DNA of 64,000 nt from Paenochrobactrum glaciei (GTDB taxonomy: Bacteria > Pseudomonadota > Alphaproteobacteria > Rhizobiales > Rhizobiaceae): the NCBI RefSeq assembly GCF_039522165.1, contig NZ_BAAADE010000004.1:62001-126000 (forward strand), given 5' to 3'. The notes under the pieces were generated by a model. It did not search any database. It was not told where the DNA came from and was given only the letters and a program-made list of their open reading frames with translations. The translations under genes and the position numbers were made by a program. Shown in pieces: positions 16,254 to 25,343 of the stretch; position 1 is the stretch's first letter; each line of letters starts with the position of its first letter.

Positions 16254-17134
16254 TGGCTTTGCTCAATAGCAGATCATTGCAATTCTGGTCAGAGTTTAAA
16301 CGCCATCCGGTGCCGGTCATTGCCGCACTCGTGGTTCTGGTCATCATCTTGCTGGCAGTATTTGCGCCCCTCATCGCCCCGCAAGACCCTTACGATCTTT
16401 CAAGCCTTGTTTTGCGTGACGGCAGACGTGCCCCCGGCTATGTCGGTCAAGGCGGCTATGTTCATCTGTTAGGCACTGATGGTCAGGGACGCGATCTTTT
16501 CTCGGCCATTCTTTATGGCTTGCGCATTTCTTTACAAATGGGGCTGCTGGCGGGTGCCATTGCTTTCACCATCGGTGCGCTTGTTGGTTCAAGTGCTGCC
16601 TATATTGGCGGACGCTTTGAGAGCTTCATCATGCGCGTTATCGACTTGCAGCTTTCCTTTCCGGCAATTTTGTTAGCCTTTGTGGTTGCTGCATTGCTTG
16701 GACAAGGCAAAAGCCAGCTAATTATCGCACTTGTTTTTTCGCAATATGCTTATTTTGTCCGCACCGCCCATGGGGCAGCGGCAGCTGAACGCAATAAAGA
16801 TTATGTCGAAGCAGCCTTGTCTGTGCCGATGAGCGGTTGGTTTATCGTCACCCGTCACATTTTGCCTAATGCCTTGCCGCCATTAATTGTTGTGGCAACG
16901 GTACAGGTGGCGTCTGCCATTTCACTGGAAGCAACGCTTTCATTCTTAGGCGTTGGCCTGCCACCGACAGAACCATCACTCGGCATGCTCATTTCCAATG
17001 GTTTCCAGTATTTATTATCTGGCCGCTACTGGATTTCGATCTATCCGGGTCTGGCACTTATCGTTCTGATTATGGCGATCAATCTTGTTGGTGATCAAAT
17101 TCGTGACCAACTGAATCCGAGGTTGAACAAATGA
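16253..17134 (+). CDS. Dipeptide/oligopeptide-type ABC permease, DppC-like
   Basis: This 293-residue permease has an N-terminal OppC/DppC leader helix (PVIAALVVLVIILLAVFAPL). It also has the conserved LGTDGQGRDLFSAILYG motif near residue 75 and an EAA loop around KDYVEAALSVPMSGWFIVTR. It ends with DQIRDQLNPRL, as in DppC. The start overlaps the DppB-like stop by one base, and its stop overlaps the ATPase start by four bases (ATGA), so all three genes are translationally coupled. Confidence 0.9.
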   Translation: MALLNSRSLQFWSEFKRHPVPVIAALVVLVIILLAVFAPLIAPQDPYDLSSLVLRDGRRAPGYVGQGGYVHLLGTDGQGRDLFSAILYGLRISLQMGLLAGAIAFTIGALVGSSAAYIGGRFESFIMRVIDLQLSFPAILLAFVVAALLGQGKSQLIIALVFSQYAYFVRTAHGAAAAERNKDYVEAALSVPMSGWFIVTRHILPNALPPLIVVATVQVASAISLEATLSFLGVGLPPTEPSLGMLISNGFQYLLSGRYWISIYPGLALIVLIMAINLVGDQIRDQLNPRLNK

Positions 17135-18804
17135 CGGCACATCTTCTTGAAGTTACCGATCTGCATACGCATTTCGAAACCCGTGCCGGCACAGTCAAAT
17201 CTGTCGATGGCGTTTCATTCTATCTTGAGCGCGGCGAAATCTTAGGGCTGGTGGGAGAATCCGGCTCGGGTAAATCTATCACCGGTTTCTCGCTGATTGG
17301 TTTGATTGATAAGCCTGGCCGCATCAAGCAAGGCTCCATCAAGCTGGAAGGCCGTGAGCTTGTCGGTTTAAGCGATAGCGATTTGCGCAAACTTCGCGGT
17401 CGTGAAATCTCGATGGTTTTCCAAGACCCGATGATGACGCTCAATCCGGTGCTGACCGTGCTTGATCAGATGACACTGGCACTGCGCGCGCATGAAACAA
17501 TCTCTGATAGTGATGCCCGCATCCGCTGTGTGGAAGCACTGCGCCGTGTGCGCATTGTTGATCCGGAGCACAAAGTGGATTTTTATCCGCACCAGTTTTC
17601 CGGTGGCATGCGCCAGCGTGTAGCGATTGCTATTGCGCTGCTGCATAACCCAAAAGTGGTAATTGCAGACGAGCCGACAACGGCACTTGATGTTTCTGTG
17701 CAGGCGGAAATTCTCACCGAAGTGAAAGCACTGGTTGCAGAGCTTGGCATTTCGATGATCTGGATCAGCCATGATCTGGCAACCGTTGCTTCGATTTCGC
17801 AGCGCATTGCCGTGATGAAATCAGGCAAAATCATCGAAACCGGCCCTGCTGCCGAGGTTTTGAAAGCACCGAACCATCCTTATACACAAGGTTTGCTCGA
17901 TGCCTTGCCTTCGCGCTCCAAGCCCGGACAGATGCTCGGCAAAGTAAGCGATGAAGAGCTTGCGCTATTTTCAGACACCGCACCGGTCATCGTTGAAGAT
18001 CCCAATTTTGTGACCGTTAAAGGTGCCGTTAAACGCTTTGAGCGTAAACCCGACCTTTGGGGCAAGCTGGGGCAGAAAATCGGCCTCGTAAAACCTAAAA
18101 AGCCGATCATTGCTGTCAGTGATGTAAATATTTCCATCGCGCGTGGTGAAGCTTTAGGCTTGGTGGGTGAATCCGGCTCAGGAAAATCCACGCTCGGGCG
18201 TATGGTATGCGGTATTTATCAACCGACAGAAGGCGAAATCCGGTTGGCTGGCCAACCGGCTATGTCGGAAAGCGGCAACAAGCTGACAACCAAAGTACAG
18301 ATGATCTTTCAGGATCCGTTTGCCTCACTTGATCCGCGCCGTACCGTCGGGCAATCCATCGCTGAAGGGCCGATTGCACATGGTTTAACCACATCGGCGC
18401 AAGCGCGGAATTATGTTGCGCATTGGCTAAAGGCGGTAAGTCTTGATCCAGCTTTTGCTGATCGTTTTCCGCATCAGTTTTCCGGCGGGCAGCGTCAGCG
18501 TATTGCCATTGCACGCGCATTGGCAATGAAACCGGAAGTCATCGTTTGCGATGAGCCGGTAGCTTCGCTTGACGTTTCCATTCAGGCGCAAATTCTTAAT
18601 TTGCTGCTGCGCTTGCGTAAAGAGCTTAACCTGACACTTCTTTTCATCAGCCATGATCTTTCGGTTGTGCGCCACTTATGTGACCGCATCATCGTTATGC
18701 ATCATGGTAAAATTGTTGAAGAAGGCATGGCGGAAGATATTTTTGAGGCACCGCAACAGCCTTATACAAAAATGCTTCTCAACGCGATCCCGAAGCTTGC
18801 TTAA
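17131..18804 (+). CDS. Fused DppD-DppF ABC ATPase
   Basis: This 557-residue protein has two complete ATPase domains. Domain 1 has Walker A GESGSGKSI near 42-50, signature FSGGMRQRVAIA near 154 and Walker B VVIADEPT. Domain 2 has Walker A GESGSGKST near 345-353, signature FSGGQRQRIAIA near 449 and Walker B VIVCDEPV. Each domain ends with the oligopeptide-type C-terminal extension (HPYTQGLLDALPSRSKPG in the first). Separate DppD and DppF proteins are each about 330 aa, so this is a natural fusion, common in Hyphomicrobiales. A strong terminator follows at 18822-18854. Confidence 0.92.
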   Translation: MTAHLLEVTDLHTHFETRAGTVKSVDGVSFYLERGEILGLVGESGSGKSITGFSLIGLIDKPGRIKQGSIKLEGRELVGLSDSDLRKLRGREISMVFQDPMMTLNPVLTVLDQMTLALRAHETISDSDARIRCVEALRRVRIVDPEHKVDFYPHQFSGGMRQRVAIAIALLHNPKVVIADEPTTALDVSVQAEILTEVKALVAELGISMIWISHDLATVASISQRIAVMKSGKIIETGPAAEVLKAPNHPYTQGLLDALPSRSKPGQMLGKVSDEELALFSDTAPVIVEDPNFVTVKGAVKRFERKPDLWGKLGQKIGLVKPKKPIIAVSDVNISIARGEALGLVGESGSGKSTLGRMVCGIYQPTEGEIRLAGQPAMSESGNKLTTKVQMIFQDPFASLDPRRTVGQSIAEGPIAHGLTTSAQARNYVAHWLKAVSLDPAFADRFPHQFSGGQRQRIAIARALAMKPEVIVCDEPVASLDVSIQAQILNLLLRLRKELNLTLLFISHDLSVVRHLCDRIIVMHHGKIVEEGMAEDIFEAPQQPYTKMLLNAIPKLA

Positions 18805-18821
18805 AGCCATTGGCTAAATCT

Positions 18822-18854
18822 AAAAATGCGGCTGACACCATCAGCCGCATTTTT
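18822..18854. terminator. Bidirectional intrinsic terminator
   Basis: Perfect 14-base arms (AAAAATGCGGCTGA and its complement) enclose a five-base loop. It separates the convergent Dpp operon and the PAS-LuxR gene, and touches the stop codon of the latter. Confidence 0.92.
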
Positions 18855-19429
18855 TAATGATCAGCATCGCGCACAAAAATTTTTGAAATCAGCTGAGCCG
18901 TATTACTGGCATTGAGTTTGCGCATCACCGCTGCGCGATGCACCTCAACGGTACGGTGCGATATACCAAGCATAACACCAATATCTTTCGAGGAAGAGCC
19001 GTTCACGATATGCTGCGCCACTTCGCGCTCGCGCGGGGTTAAATCCGATGCAGGGCTTGCCTCTGCCGTCAGCCTTTCAAATGTCCAGACCATGAGTTCA
19101 AACGGTTTTTCAGGCGTCAATGTACGTCCACGGGCGCGCGCCCAAAACACTTCACCACCACGATATTGCATGAAGCGTTCATCGGCATAACGCGGACGAC
19201 TTTTAAGCCAGCGGAGCCACCGCTCTCCCGTTGCATCATAGTCAAATTTTGATGGATAAAGCACCCGAACAGATTGTCCGACCAGCTCATTAACAGGCCA
19301 ACCAAACAGCTCAAGAACTTCCTTGTTACAGGCTTTAATCTGACGATTGCTTAATATCAAAACAGCAATCGGTGCCTCCTGAAAAGCGATTTCCATGAGT
19401 TGATCATCGCTTAAGTCACTGTAATTCAT
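18854..19429 (-). CDS. PAS-domain LuxR/FixJ-type transcriptional regulator
   Basis: This protein of about 191 residues has an N-terminal PAS domain (about 8-120, with QEAPIAVLILSNRQIKACN and ELFGWPVNELVGQSV). The C-terminal LuxR-type HTH (about 128-188) has LTPREREVAQHIVNG and SHRTVEVHRAAVMRKL. No receiver domain is present, so a small molecule or redox cue is sensed by PAS rather than by phosphorylation. The start at 19429 follows GGGAGGAGTTC; six extra residues at 19447 lack a ribosome site. It is divergent from the thiolase/TRAP operon, with TACGTA-type palindromes between them. Confidence 0.88.
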   Translation of the reverse strand: MNYSDLSDDQLMEIAFQEAPIAVLILSNRQIKACNKEVLELFGWPVNELVGQSVRVLYPSKFDYDATGERWLRWLKSRPRYADERFMQYRGGEVFWARARGRTLTPEKPFELMVWTFERLTAEASPASDLTPREREVAQHIVNGSSSKDIGVMLGISHRTVEVHRAAVMRKLNASNTAQLISKIFVRDADH

Positions 19430-19450
19430 GAACTCCTCCCAAATCACGAA

Positions 19451-19477
19451 ATACGTATAGTTCTACGTAGTACTACG
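19451..19477. promoter_or_regulatory. Cluster of overlapping TACGTA-type palindromes
   Basis: ATACGTAT (19451-19458), CTACGTAG (19463-19470) and the 12-base palindrome CGTAGTACTACG (19466-19477) lie between the PAS-LuxR gene and the thiolase gene. The first two centres are 12 bases apart. The TACGTA core resembles sites reported for FixJ-like HTH domains, so this is the likely binding region of the adjacent regulator. Confidence 0.55.
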
Positions 19478-19533
19478 AATAGACGAAGCTTGTCTATTCC
19501 GCTTTTCTGTTAAAGGGATGAGGAGAAGCAGTC

Positions 19534-20706
19534 ATGAATAAGACTATTTATATCACCGGATCTGGTCACACCAAATTCGGCAAACTGACAGAAAACTTAG
19601 AACAGCTGATCGTGCAAGCAACGCGCGAAGCATTGAGCGAAGCAGCCATTCCGGCCAGCGAAATTGATGCTGTTTTCTTAGGTCACTTCAATTCAGGCCT
19701 TGTCAGCGACGGCTTTGCATCCTCCCTCATTCATCAAGCTGATCCTGCATTGCGCTTCACACCGGCAGCGCGCTGCGAGAATGCCTGCGCCTCTGGTGCG
19801 GCAGCTATTCATGCTGGTATTAATGCCATTTTAAGCGGTAAAGCGCGTCATGTTCTGGTGGTCGGCGCCGAAAAGATGACCCATCGCACCACCGAAGATG
19901 TCACAACGGCTCTGGCTGGTGCCGGTTATCAAAATGATGCAGAAGAAGCAGCTCTGAGCTTTCCGCAGGTTTTTGGCGTAGCCGCCCGTGCTTACACTGA
20001 GCGCTACGGTGATCCGCTCACTGCAATGGCACATATTGCAGCCAAAAATCATCATAATGCGATGAAAAATCCGCTGGCACAGATGCAACGTGATTTGGGC
20101 TTTGATGCCTGCAACACAGTTAGCGATAAAAACCCATTGATTGCCCCTCCCTTGAGGCTCACTGACTGCTCGCTCGTCACTGATGGTGCGGCGGCCATTG
20201 TCTTATCCGTTGCTGATGCAGCAACCGACATGAAGCGTCGTGTCCGTATTGCTGCCGCAGAGCATGTCAGTGATTTTCTGCCGATGTCGAGCCGCGATTT
20301 CCTTAAATTTGAAGGCCCGCAGCGCGCAATGGCGCAGGCTTATAAGCAAGCAGGCGTCACTGTATCAGACATCAATTTTGCTGAAGTACACGACTGTTTC
20401 ACCATTGCCGAACTCCTGACCTATGAGGCAATGGGATTGGCCCCGGCAGGGCGTGGTGAAGAGGCCATCAAAAATGGCACGGTGTTTGCTGATGGTTCAC
20501 TGCCGGTCAATCTCTCAGGAGGTTTGAAGGCAAAAGGCCATCCGGTTGGTGCCACCGGTGTATCCATGCATGCGCTCGGTTTCCGCCAGCTGACACAGCA
20601 AGCCGGAGCCATTCAGCGTCAGGGCGCTGAATGGGGATTGTTATTCAATATGGGCGGCGCAGCCGTTGCCAATTACGCCACCATTCTGCATGCAGACCGC
20701 GCCTGA
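19534..20706 (+). CDS. Thiolase-family protein (SCP2-like acetyl-CoA acyltransferase)
   Basis: This is a 390-residue thiolase-fold enzyme. The nucleophilic cysteine is C85 in CENACASGAAA. The second half contains VHDCFTIAELL near 286 and GGLKAKGHPVGATG near 330-343. These match the SCP2/thiolase subfamily, in which the usual second cysteine motif of FadA is absent. A GAGGAG ribosome site precedes the ATG. It would cleave or condense a 3-ketoacyl-CoA; with the acyl-CoA ligase, SDR and TRAP importer of the same operon, a degradative role is likely. The exact acyl chain is unknown. Confidence 0.85.
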   Translation: MNKTIYITGSGHTKFGKLTENLEQLIVQATREALSEAAIPASEIDAVFLGHFNSGLVSDGFASSLIHQADPALRFTPAARCENACASGAAAIHAGINAILSGKARHVLVVGAEKMTHRTTEDVTTALAGAGYQNDAEEAALSFPQVFGVAARAYTERYGDPLTAMAHIAAKNHHNAMKNPLAQMQRDLGFDACNTVSDKNPLIAPPLRLTDCSLVTDGAAAIVLSVADAATDMKRRVRIAAAEHVSDFLPMSSRDFLKFEGPQRAMAQAYKQAGVTVSDINFAEVHDCFTIAELLTYEAMGLAPAGRGEEAIKNGTVFADGSLPVNLSGGLKAKGHPVGATGVSMHALGFRQLTQQAGAIQRQGAEWGLLFNMGGAAVANYATILHADRA

Positions 20707-20716
20707 GTAGTATAAA

Positions 20717-22234
20717 ATGAATATCGCATATTGGCTTTATCAAACAGCCCGCTCATGGCCTAACCGTGAAGCGATCTTGTCAGGCAATGAATGCTTTGCC
20801 ACTTATAATGCGCTTTTAACGCGCACGGCTTCGCTGGCGCATTGGTTGCAGCACCATCATGGTGTCAATCGCGGTGACAGAGTGGCGCTTTTTGCGCAAA
20901 ACTGCCCAGAATATCTGGAAATCATGCATGCAATTTGGTGGTTGGGAGCCGTTATTGTCCCAATCAACCATAAGCTTCATGCCAAAGAGGCGGCATGGAT
21001 TATCGCAGATTCAGATGCGAAAATTATCCTTACGGATGCAGATTGCAGCTTTGACGATGCGCCTTGCCTGCAAACGGTCATCACAATTGCTGATGCCACT
21101 TATAATCAGGCAGTTTCAACTGCACATAAAAATAAACCTGCTGATTGCGATAGCAATGAAATTGCATGGCTTTTTTACACGTCCGGCACAACCGGACGCC
21201 CTAAAGGCGTGATGTTGAGCCACAATAATCTGATCCATATGAGCCTTTGTTACAGCCTTGATGTTGATCAGGTTTTTGGAAGTGACACCGCTTTATATGC
21301 AGCACCTATGTCTCATGGCGCTGGCCTTTATAACATGATTTTCATACGTGCCGGTGCGCGCCATTTAATACCGGACTCCAAAGGTTTTGATTCAGCTGAA
21401 ATCATAGATCTGGCAAAAATACAAAAAAATCTGGTGTTTTTTGCTGCCCCGACAATGGTGAAACGACTGATCGCGTATTCGAAAACGGTTAATTATCAGG
21501 GTGAAGGCATCCGCACGATCATTTATGGCGGCGGGCCAATGTATGCCGCCGATATTGATGAGGCGCTTGACTATTTCGGTGATCGCTTTGTGCAAATCTA
21601 TGGTCAGGGCGAAAGCCCGATGACCATCACTGCTCTGTCGCGTGATCTGGTTAAGGATCAAAGCCACGCCAACTGGCGCTCACGCCGCGCATCTGTTGGC
21701 ACGGCGCAGGCTTGTGTCAAAGTTGAAATTCGCGACGATAATGGCAAGCCTTTGCCGCATGGTTCAACGGGCGAAATCGCCGTTTTTGGCCAAACAGTCA
21801 TGCAAGGTTATTGGAATAATCCGGATGCAACAGCCAGCACGTTGAACAATGGCTGGCTCATGACAGGCGATTTAGGCCATCTCGACGAAGACGGCTTTTT
21901 ATATCTCACTGACCGCTCCAAAGATGTGATTATTTCCGGCGGCACCAATATTTATCCACGCGAAGTGGAAGAAACCCTGCTGCAACATCCGGATGTTTTC
22001 GAAGTTGCGGTGATTGGTGTTCCCGATCCTGAATGGGGCGAGAATATTGTCGCTTATATTGTCATGCGCGATGAAAAACCGGCTGAAAAAACACTGCTGG
22101 ATCAATGGTGCCAGTCACAGATGGCATCGTTCAAAAAACCAAAAAAATATTTCTTTGTCAAAGAATTACCAAAGAACAGTTATGGCAAAGTACTCAAAAC
22201 TGAACTGCGCCAATTATCATTAGAAAATAATTGA
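20717..22234 (+). CDS. Acyl-CoA synthetase (AMP-binding, class I adenylate-forming)
   Basis: This is a 505-residue ligase. The P-loop is FYTSGTTGRPKGVM near 152-165. The adenine-binding segment YGQGESPMT lies near 295, TGDLGHLDEDGFLY near 383, and the C-terminal catalytic lysine is in KNSYGKVLK near 490. It activates a carboxylic acid as acyl-AMP and then acyl-CoA in the cytoplasm. It sits 10 bases after the thiolase gene and upstream of a carboxylate-type TRAP transporter, so it likely activates the imported acid. FadD-like or aryl-CoA ligases have the same motifs, so the substrate is open. Confidence 0.88.
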   Translation: MNIAYWLYQTARSWPNREAILSGNECFATYNALLTRTASLAHWLQHHHGVNRGDRVALFAQNCPEYLEIMHAIWWLGAVIVPINHKLHAKEAAWIIADSDAKIILTDADCSFDDAPCLQTVITIADATYNQAVSTAHKNKPADCDSNEIAWLFYTSGTTGRPKGVMLSHNNLIHMSLCYSLDVDQVFGSDTALYAAPMSHGAGLYNMIFIRAGARHLIPDSKGFDSAEIIDLAKIQKNLVFFAAPTMVKRLIAYSKTVNYQGEGIRTIIYGGGPMYAADIDEALDYFGDRFVQIYGQGESPMTITALSRDLVKDQSHANWRSRRASVGTAQACVKVEIRDDNGKPLPHGSTGEIAVFGQTVMQGYWNNPDATASTLNNGWLMTGDLGHLDEDGFLYLTDRSKDVIISGGTNIYPREVEETLLQHPDVFEVAVIGVPDPEWGENIVAYIVMRDEKPAEKTLLDQWCQSQMASFKKPKKYFFVKELPKNSYGKVLKTELRQLSLENN

Positions 22235-22287
22235 AAACAATCGGTTATGACGGAGGAAGCATAACCGAACTAAAGGGAGGAAATACC

Positions 22288-23376
22288 ATGGATAGACGTC
22301 ATTTTCTTAAAATGTCTGCGGCTTTGGCAGGCTCAACTCTGCTGCCATCATTTGCCAGCTCCGCATTTGCCAAAACGTCATTGAAGTTCGATAGTTATAT
22401 TTCTGAAACTGCTGGTCCTTCGTGGATTGATGAGTGGTTTATGAAAGAGCTGGAAACACGCACTAATGGAGAAGTTTCCATTCGTCGTTATTGGGCAGGC
22501 AGCCTCAACAAAGTTGGCGAACATCTGGCAGCCGTGCGGGACAAAACTTCGGAAATGTCGCTGATTTCACCGGGCTATTATCAGGTTGAACTGCCTGTCA
22601 CCCGTGGCTTAGAATGGTATTTCCGCATGGAACGCGCTGATAGTTTGCAGCTCGTTTGCCGTGATGTTTACGAACAATTTGAACCACTGCGCGATGAGTG
22701 GGAAAAACGTCACCGCGCAAAAGTTCTTTATTGGACAAACTGGAACTACGCGCCGCTGGTGATGCGCGACCCGATCAATTCTATTGACGATATCAAAGGC
22801 AAGAAAATTCGGGGGTATGGCATCGCCACGGATGTAATCGAGCGCCTTGGCGGCATTGCCGTGCCAATGGCGGCACCTGATGTTTATCAGGCACTTGAGC
22901 GTGGTGTACTCGATGGCGTTTACGGTTTCGACTTTGTCACCGCCGTTGCTTACAAGCTGCATGAAGTTGCGCCAAACTTCTATGACATCGGTGACGGGCC
23001 TCATGCCCCTGCAACCACTGTCATGAATATCGACGTCTGGAACGGCCTTTCACCTGAAGTTCAAAAGGTTGCCACCGAACTGGCTGATGAACTTTACGCC
23101 GGTAAATTTACTGAAATTTACGACAAAGTGCTGCTCGACTATGTGAAAAAAGTAACCGCTGAAGGCGGCAAACTCCACACATTGTCGGATGAAGAAAAAG
23201 CACGTGCGAAAGCTTTGGTACAACCAGCTGAAGTGGAAGCATGGGTAGATACTGTGGCTAAGCCTGCCGGTGTTGATGGTGCGGCCATGCAAAAACTTAT
23301 AGATGCAGCCATCGAAAAACACGCGCCACAGGGCAAAATGCTGCGTCCTTATGAGATTGCTCAATCTCTGAAATAA
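22288..23376 (+). CDS. TRAP transporter periplasmic binding protein (DctP family), Tat-exported
   Basis: This protein of about 362 residues starts MDRRHFLKMSAALAGS, with GGGAGGAAATACC before the ATG at 22288. A longer in-frame start at 22231 overlaps the ligase gene and lacks a ribosome site. RRHFLK is a twin-arginine signal, with cleavage expected after SSAFA near residue 28, so the protein would be exported folded. The DctP fold is shown by ISPGYYQVELPVTRGLEW, INSIDDIKGKKIRGYG with the ligand-binding arginine region, and ALERGVLDGVYGFDF. It probably binds an organic acid for the DctQ/DctM permease encoded next. Confidence 0.85.
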   Translation: MDRRHFLKMSAALAGSTLLPSFASSAFAKTSLKFDSYISETAGPSWIDEWFMKELETRTNGEVSIRRYWAGSLNKVGEHLAAVRDKTSEMSLISPGYYQVELPVTRGLEWYFRMERADSLQLVCRDVYEQFEPLRDEWEKRHRAKVLYWTNWNYAPLVMRDPINSIDDIKGKKIRGYGIATDVIERLGGIAVPMAAPDVYQALERGVLDGVYGFDFVTAVAYKLHEVAPNFYDIGDGPHAPATTVMNIDVWNGLSPEVQKVATELADELYAGKFTEIYDKVLLDYVKKVTAEGGKLHTLSDEEKARAKALVQPAEVEAWVDTVAKPAGVDGAAMQKLIDAAIEKHAPQGKMLRPYEIAQSLK

Positions 23377-23389
23377 CAGACTGCTTTAT

Positions 23390-23421
23390 GTCGCCGGTTA
23401 TAAGTTTCTATATCCGGCGAC
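23390..23421. repeat. Intercistronic stem-loop between TRAP binding protein and permease genes
   Basis: GTCGCCGG and CCGGCGAC pair perfectly, and the stem can be extended to about 12 of 13 positions around a six-base loop. No T-run follows. Such elements after a binding-protein gene often keep its message more abundant than that of the permeases. Confidence 0.65.
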
Positions 23422-23442
23422 CGCTTCCGGGAGGGAATGCGG

Positions 23443-23970
23443 ATGATCAAGCTACATCGTTTTATAAACCGTCTTACCGACTTTACCGGCTGGATAGCGC
23501 TTGGCTTTCTGGCCTTTATGATGTTCGGTATTACGCTTGATGTGGTACTGCGTGCTTTAACAGGAAAACCTGTACCCGGCCTTTTCGAAATGTCGGAAAT
23601 GTCGATGGTTATGGTTGTTTTCATGGGGCTTGGTTGGGCGCAAAGTGACGATGCCCATATCAGAGTGACCATGCTGACGGATAAATTCAGCCCGACATGG
23701 CAGCGCCTTGCAACAACGCTTGCATGGCTTTTGGCAGCGCTTGCTCTTTTGATGTTGGCCTATCCGTCAACGCTTGAAGCAATCTACTCTTTTTCAATCC
23801 GCGAGTTCCGCTGGGGTTATTTTCAGGTTCCTATTTGGTGGGCAAAAATCGCTGTAGCGATCGGCCTTTGGCTGGCAGTGGCACAAACGCTTCTTCATGC
23901 CTTGCTGGTTTTGACGGGGCGCGATCCGCACCGTCAGCTGCCAGAAGCCACCGCCAATCAGCTTTTGTAA
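23443..23970 (+). CDS. TRAP transporter small permease (DctQ family)
   Basis: This protein of about 175 residues has four hydrophobic segments. It starts MIKLHRFINRL, with GGGAGGGA at a good distance before the ATG at 23443; the ATG two codons earlier abuts the ribosome site. The DctQ signatures include LTGKPVPGLFEMSEMSMVMV split across helix 2 and MGLGWAQSDDAHIRVTML. It forms the small membrane subunit with DctM. The gap to DctM is 61 bases. Confidence 0.85.
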   Translation: MIKLHRFINRLTDFTGWIALGFLAFMMFGITLDVVLRALTGKPVPGLFEMSEMSMVMVVFMGLGWAQSDDAHIRVTMLTDKFSPTWQRLATTLAWLLAALALLMLAYPSTLEAIYSFSIREFRWGYFQVPIWWAKIAVAIGLWLAVAQTLLHALLVLTGRDPHRQLPEATANQLL

Positions 23971-24031
23971 AGCCAAGGCCTGCATATTTAAAGTTGGCCG
24001 TCGTGCTGACTAATCAGAACGGAATTTATCA

Positions 24032-25342
24032 ATGGATACAACCTTAGTCGCAACAATTGCCGTTGCAATGATCTTTGTATTGATGGCGATTGGCACACCG
24101 GTTTTTGCAGCGCTTGCGCTCTCGGGTGCCTTAGGCATTATAATGATCGAAGATTTGCCATTTTTGCTTAATCGTCTTAAATCCTTCTCGTTTACACAGT
24201 CGGCTTCTTACACGCTCACCGTAATCCCGCTCTTCATCCTGATGGGCGCATTTGCGCATCATGCCCAGGTCGGCAAACGATTATTCAGTGTTGCCAATAA
24301 ATGGGTCGGCCATCTGCCCGGTGGCCTGGCAATGGCCGGAATTTTAACCAGTGCCGGTTTTGCTGCCACATCTGGTTCAAGTGTTGCAACTGCCGCAACC
24401 GTTGGAGCCGTGGCCATTCCGGAAATGAAAAAAGCTGGTTATGATCCTCGCCTTGCGACTGGCAGCGTTGCCGCTGGTGGCGTACTTGGTGTATTGATCC
24501 CGCCAAGCGTTTTGCTCATTTTTTATGCAGCATTAACCGAAGTATCCGCCGGTAAAATGCTGATTGCCGGTTTTGTGCCAGGTATTCTGACAACCGTTGT
24601 TTTCATGATTGGTGTCAGCATTATCGGCCGCACCGGTATGAACCAAGCAGCACGCATTCCTGCAACACCTTGGGGTGAGCGCATTCGCGGTACCACAGAA
24701 GCATGGCAAGTGCTGGTTCTCTTTATTGTCGTATTAGGTGGGATTTATCTAGGCATTGTTACACCAACAGAAGCCGGTGCCATTGGTGCAGTCGCTGCTT
24801 TTCTGATGCTGCTGGCACATCGCCCGAAAAACTTGCGCGGCGAACTGATTGAAAGTTTCCGCTCTACATCCGCCACCACCGTCATGATCCTGTTTACCAT
24901 GATCGGTGCAGGTATTTTCAGTTATTTTCTGACCCTCATCCAACTGCCGCATGCGATTGCCAGTTTTGTAGTTGCCAGTGATATTTCTCCTTATGCAGTG
25001 ATCGCACTTTTGCTGCTGGTCTATATCCCGCTTGGGATGTTTCTTGATGCTTTCTCGATGATGGTCATCACATTACCGATCATGTTCCCGACCGTGGTGC
25101 AGCTTGGGTTTGATCCGATCTGGTTCGGCATTCTCAGCGTCAAAATGTGCGAAATCGGCCTCATTACACCGCCGGTTGGGCTCAACTGTTTTGTGATTGC
25201 GGGTATCGATCGTGAAACTTCGCTTGCTGATGTTTTCAAAGGCTCGTTCTGGTTTGTTTTGATGGAACTTTTTACGATCATTCTGCTGTTCTGCTTCCCG
25301 ATCATCGTGACATGGTTGCCAGACACAATGATGGGGCGCTAA
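24032..25342 (+). CDS. TRAP transporter large permease (DctM family)
   Basis: This 436-residue membrane protein has about 12 helices. The hallmarks are LTVIPLFILMGAFAHHA, the glycine- and serine-rich ATSGSSVATAATVGAVAIP, and GVLGVLIPPSVLLIFYA. A second PPVGLNCFVIAG lies near the C-terminus. These motifs define the sodium-coupled DctM carrier, which moves carboxylates delivered by the DctP protein. The next gene, an SDR, starts one base after its stop, so expression is tightly coupled. Confidence 0.92.
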   Translation: MDTTLVATIAVAMIFVLMAIGTPVFAALALSGALGIIMIEDLPFLLNRLKSFSFTQSASYTLTVIPLFILMGAFAHHAQVGKRLFSVANKWVGHLPGGLAMAGILTSAGFAATSGSSVATAATVGAVAIPEMKKAGYDPRLATGSVAAGGVLGVLIPPSVLLIFYAALTEVSAGKMLIAGFVPGILTTVVFMIGVSIIGRTGMNQAARIPATPWGERIRGTTEAWQVLVLFIVVLGGIYLGIVTPTEAGAIGAVAAFLMLLAHRPKNLRGELIESFRSTSATTVMILFTMIGAGIFSYFLTLIQLPHAIASFVVASDISPYAVIALLLLVYIPLGMFLDAFSMMVITLPIMFPTVVQLGFDPIWFGILSVKMCEIGLITPPVGLNCFVIAGIDRETSLADVFKGSFWFVLMELFTIILLFCFPIIVTWLPDTMMGR

Positions 25343-25343
25343 A

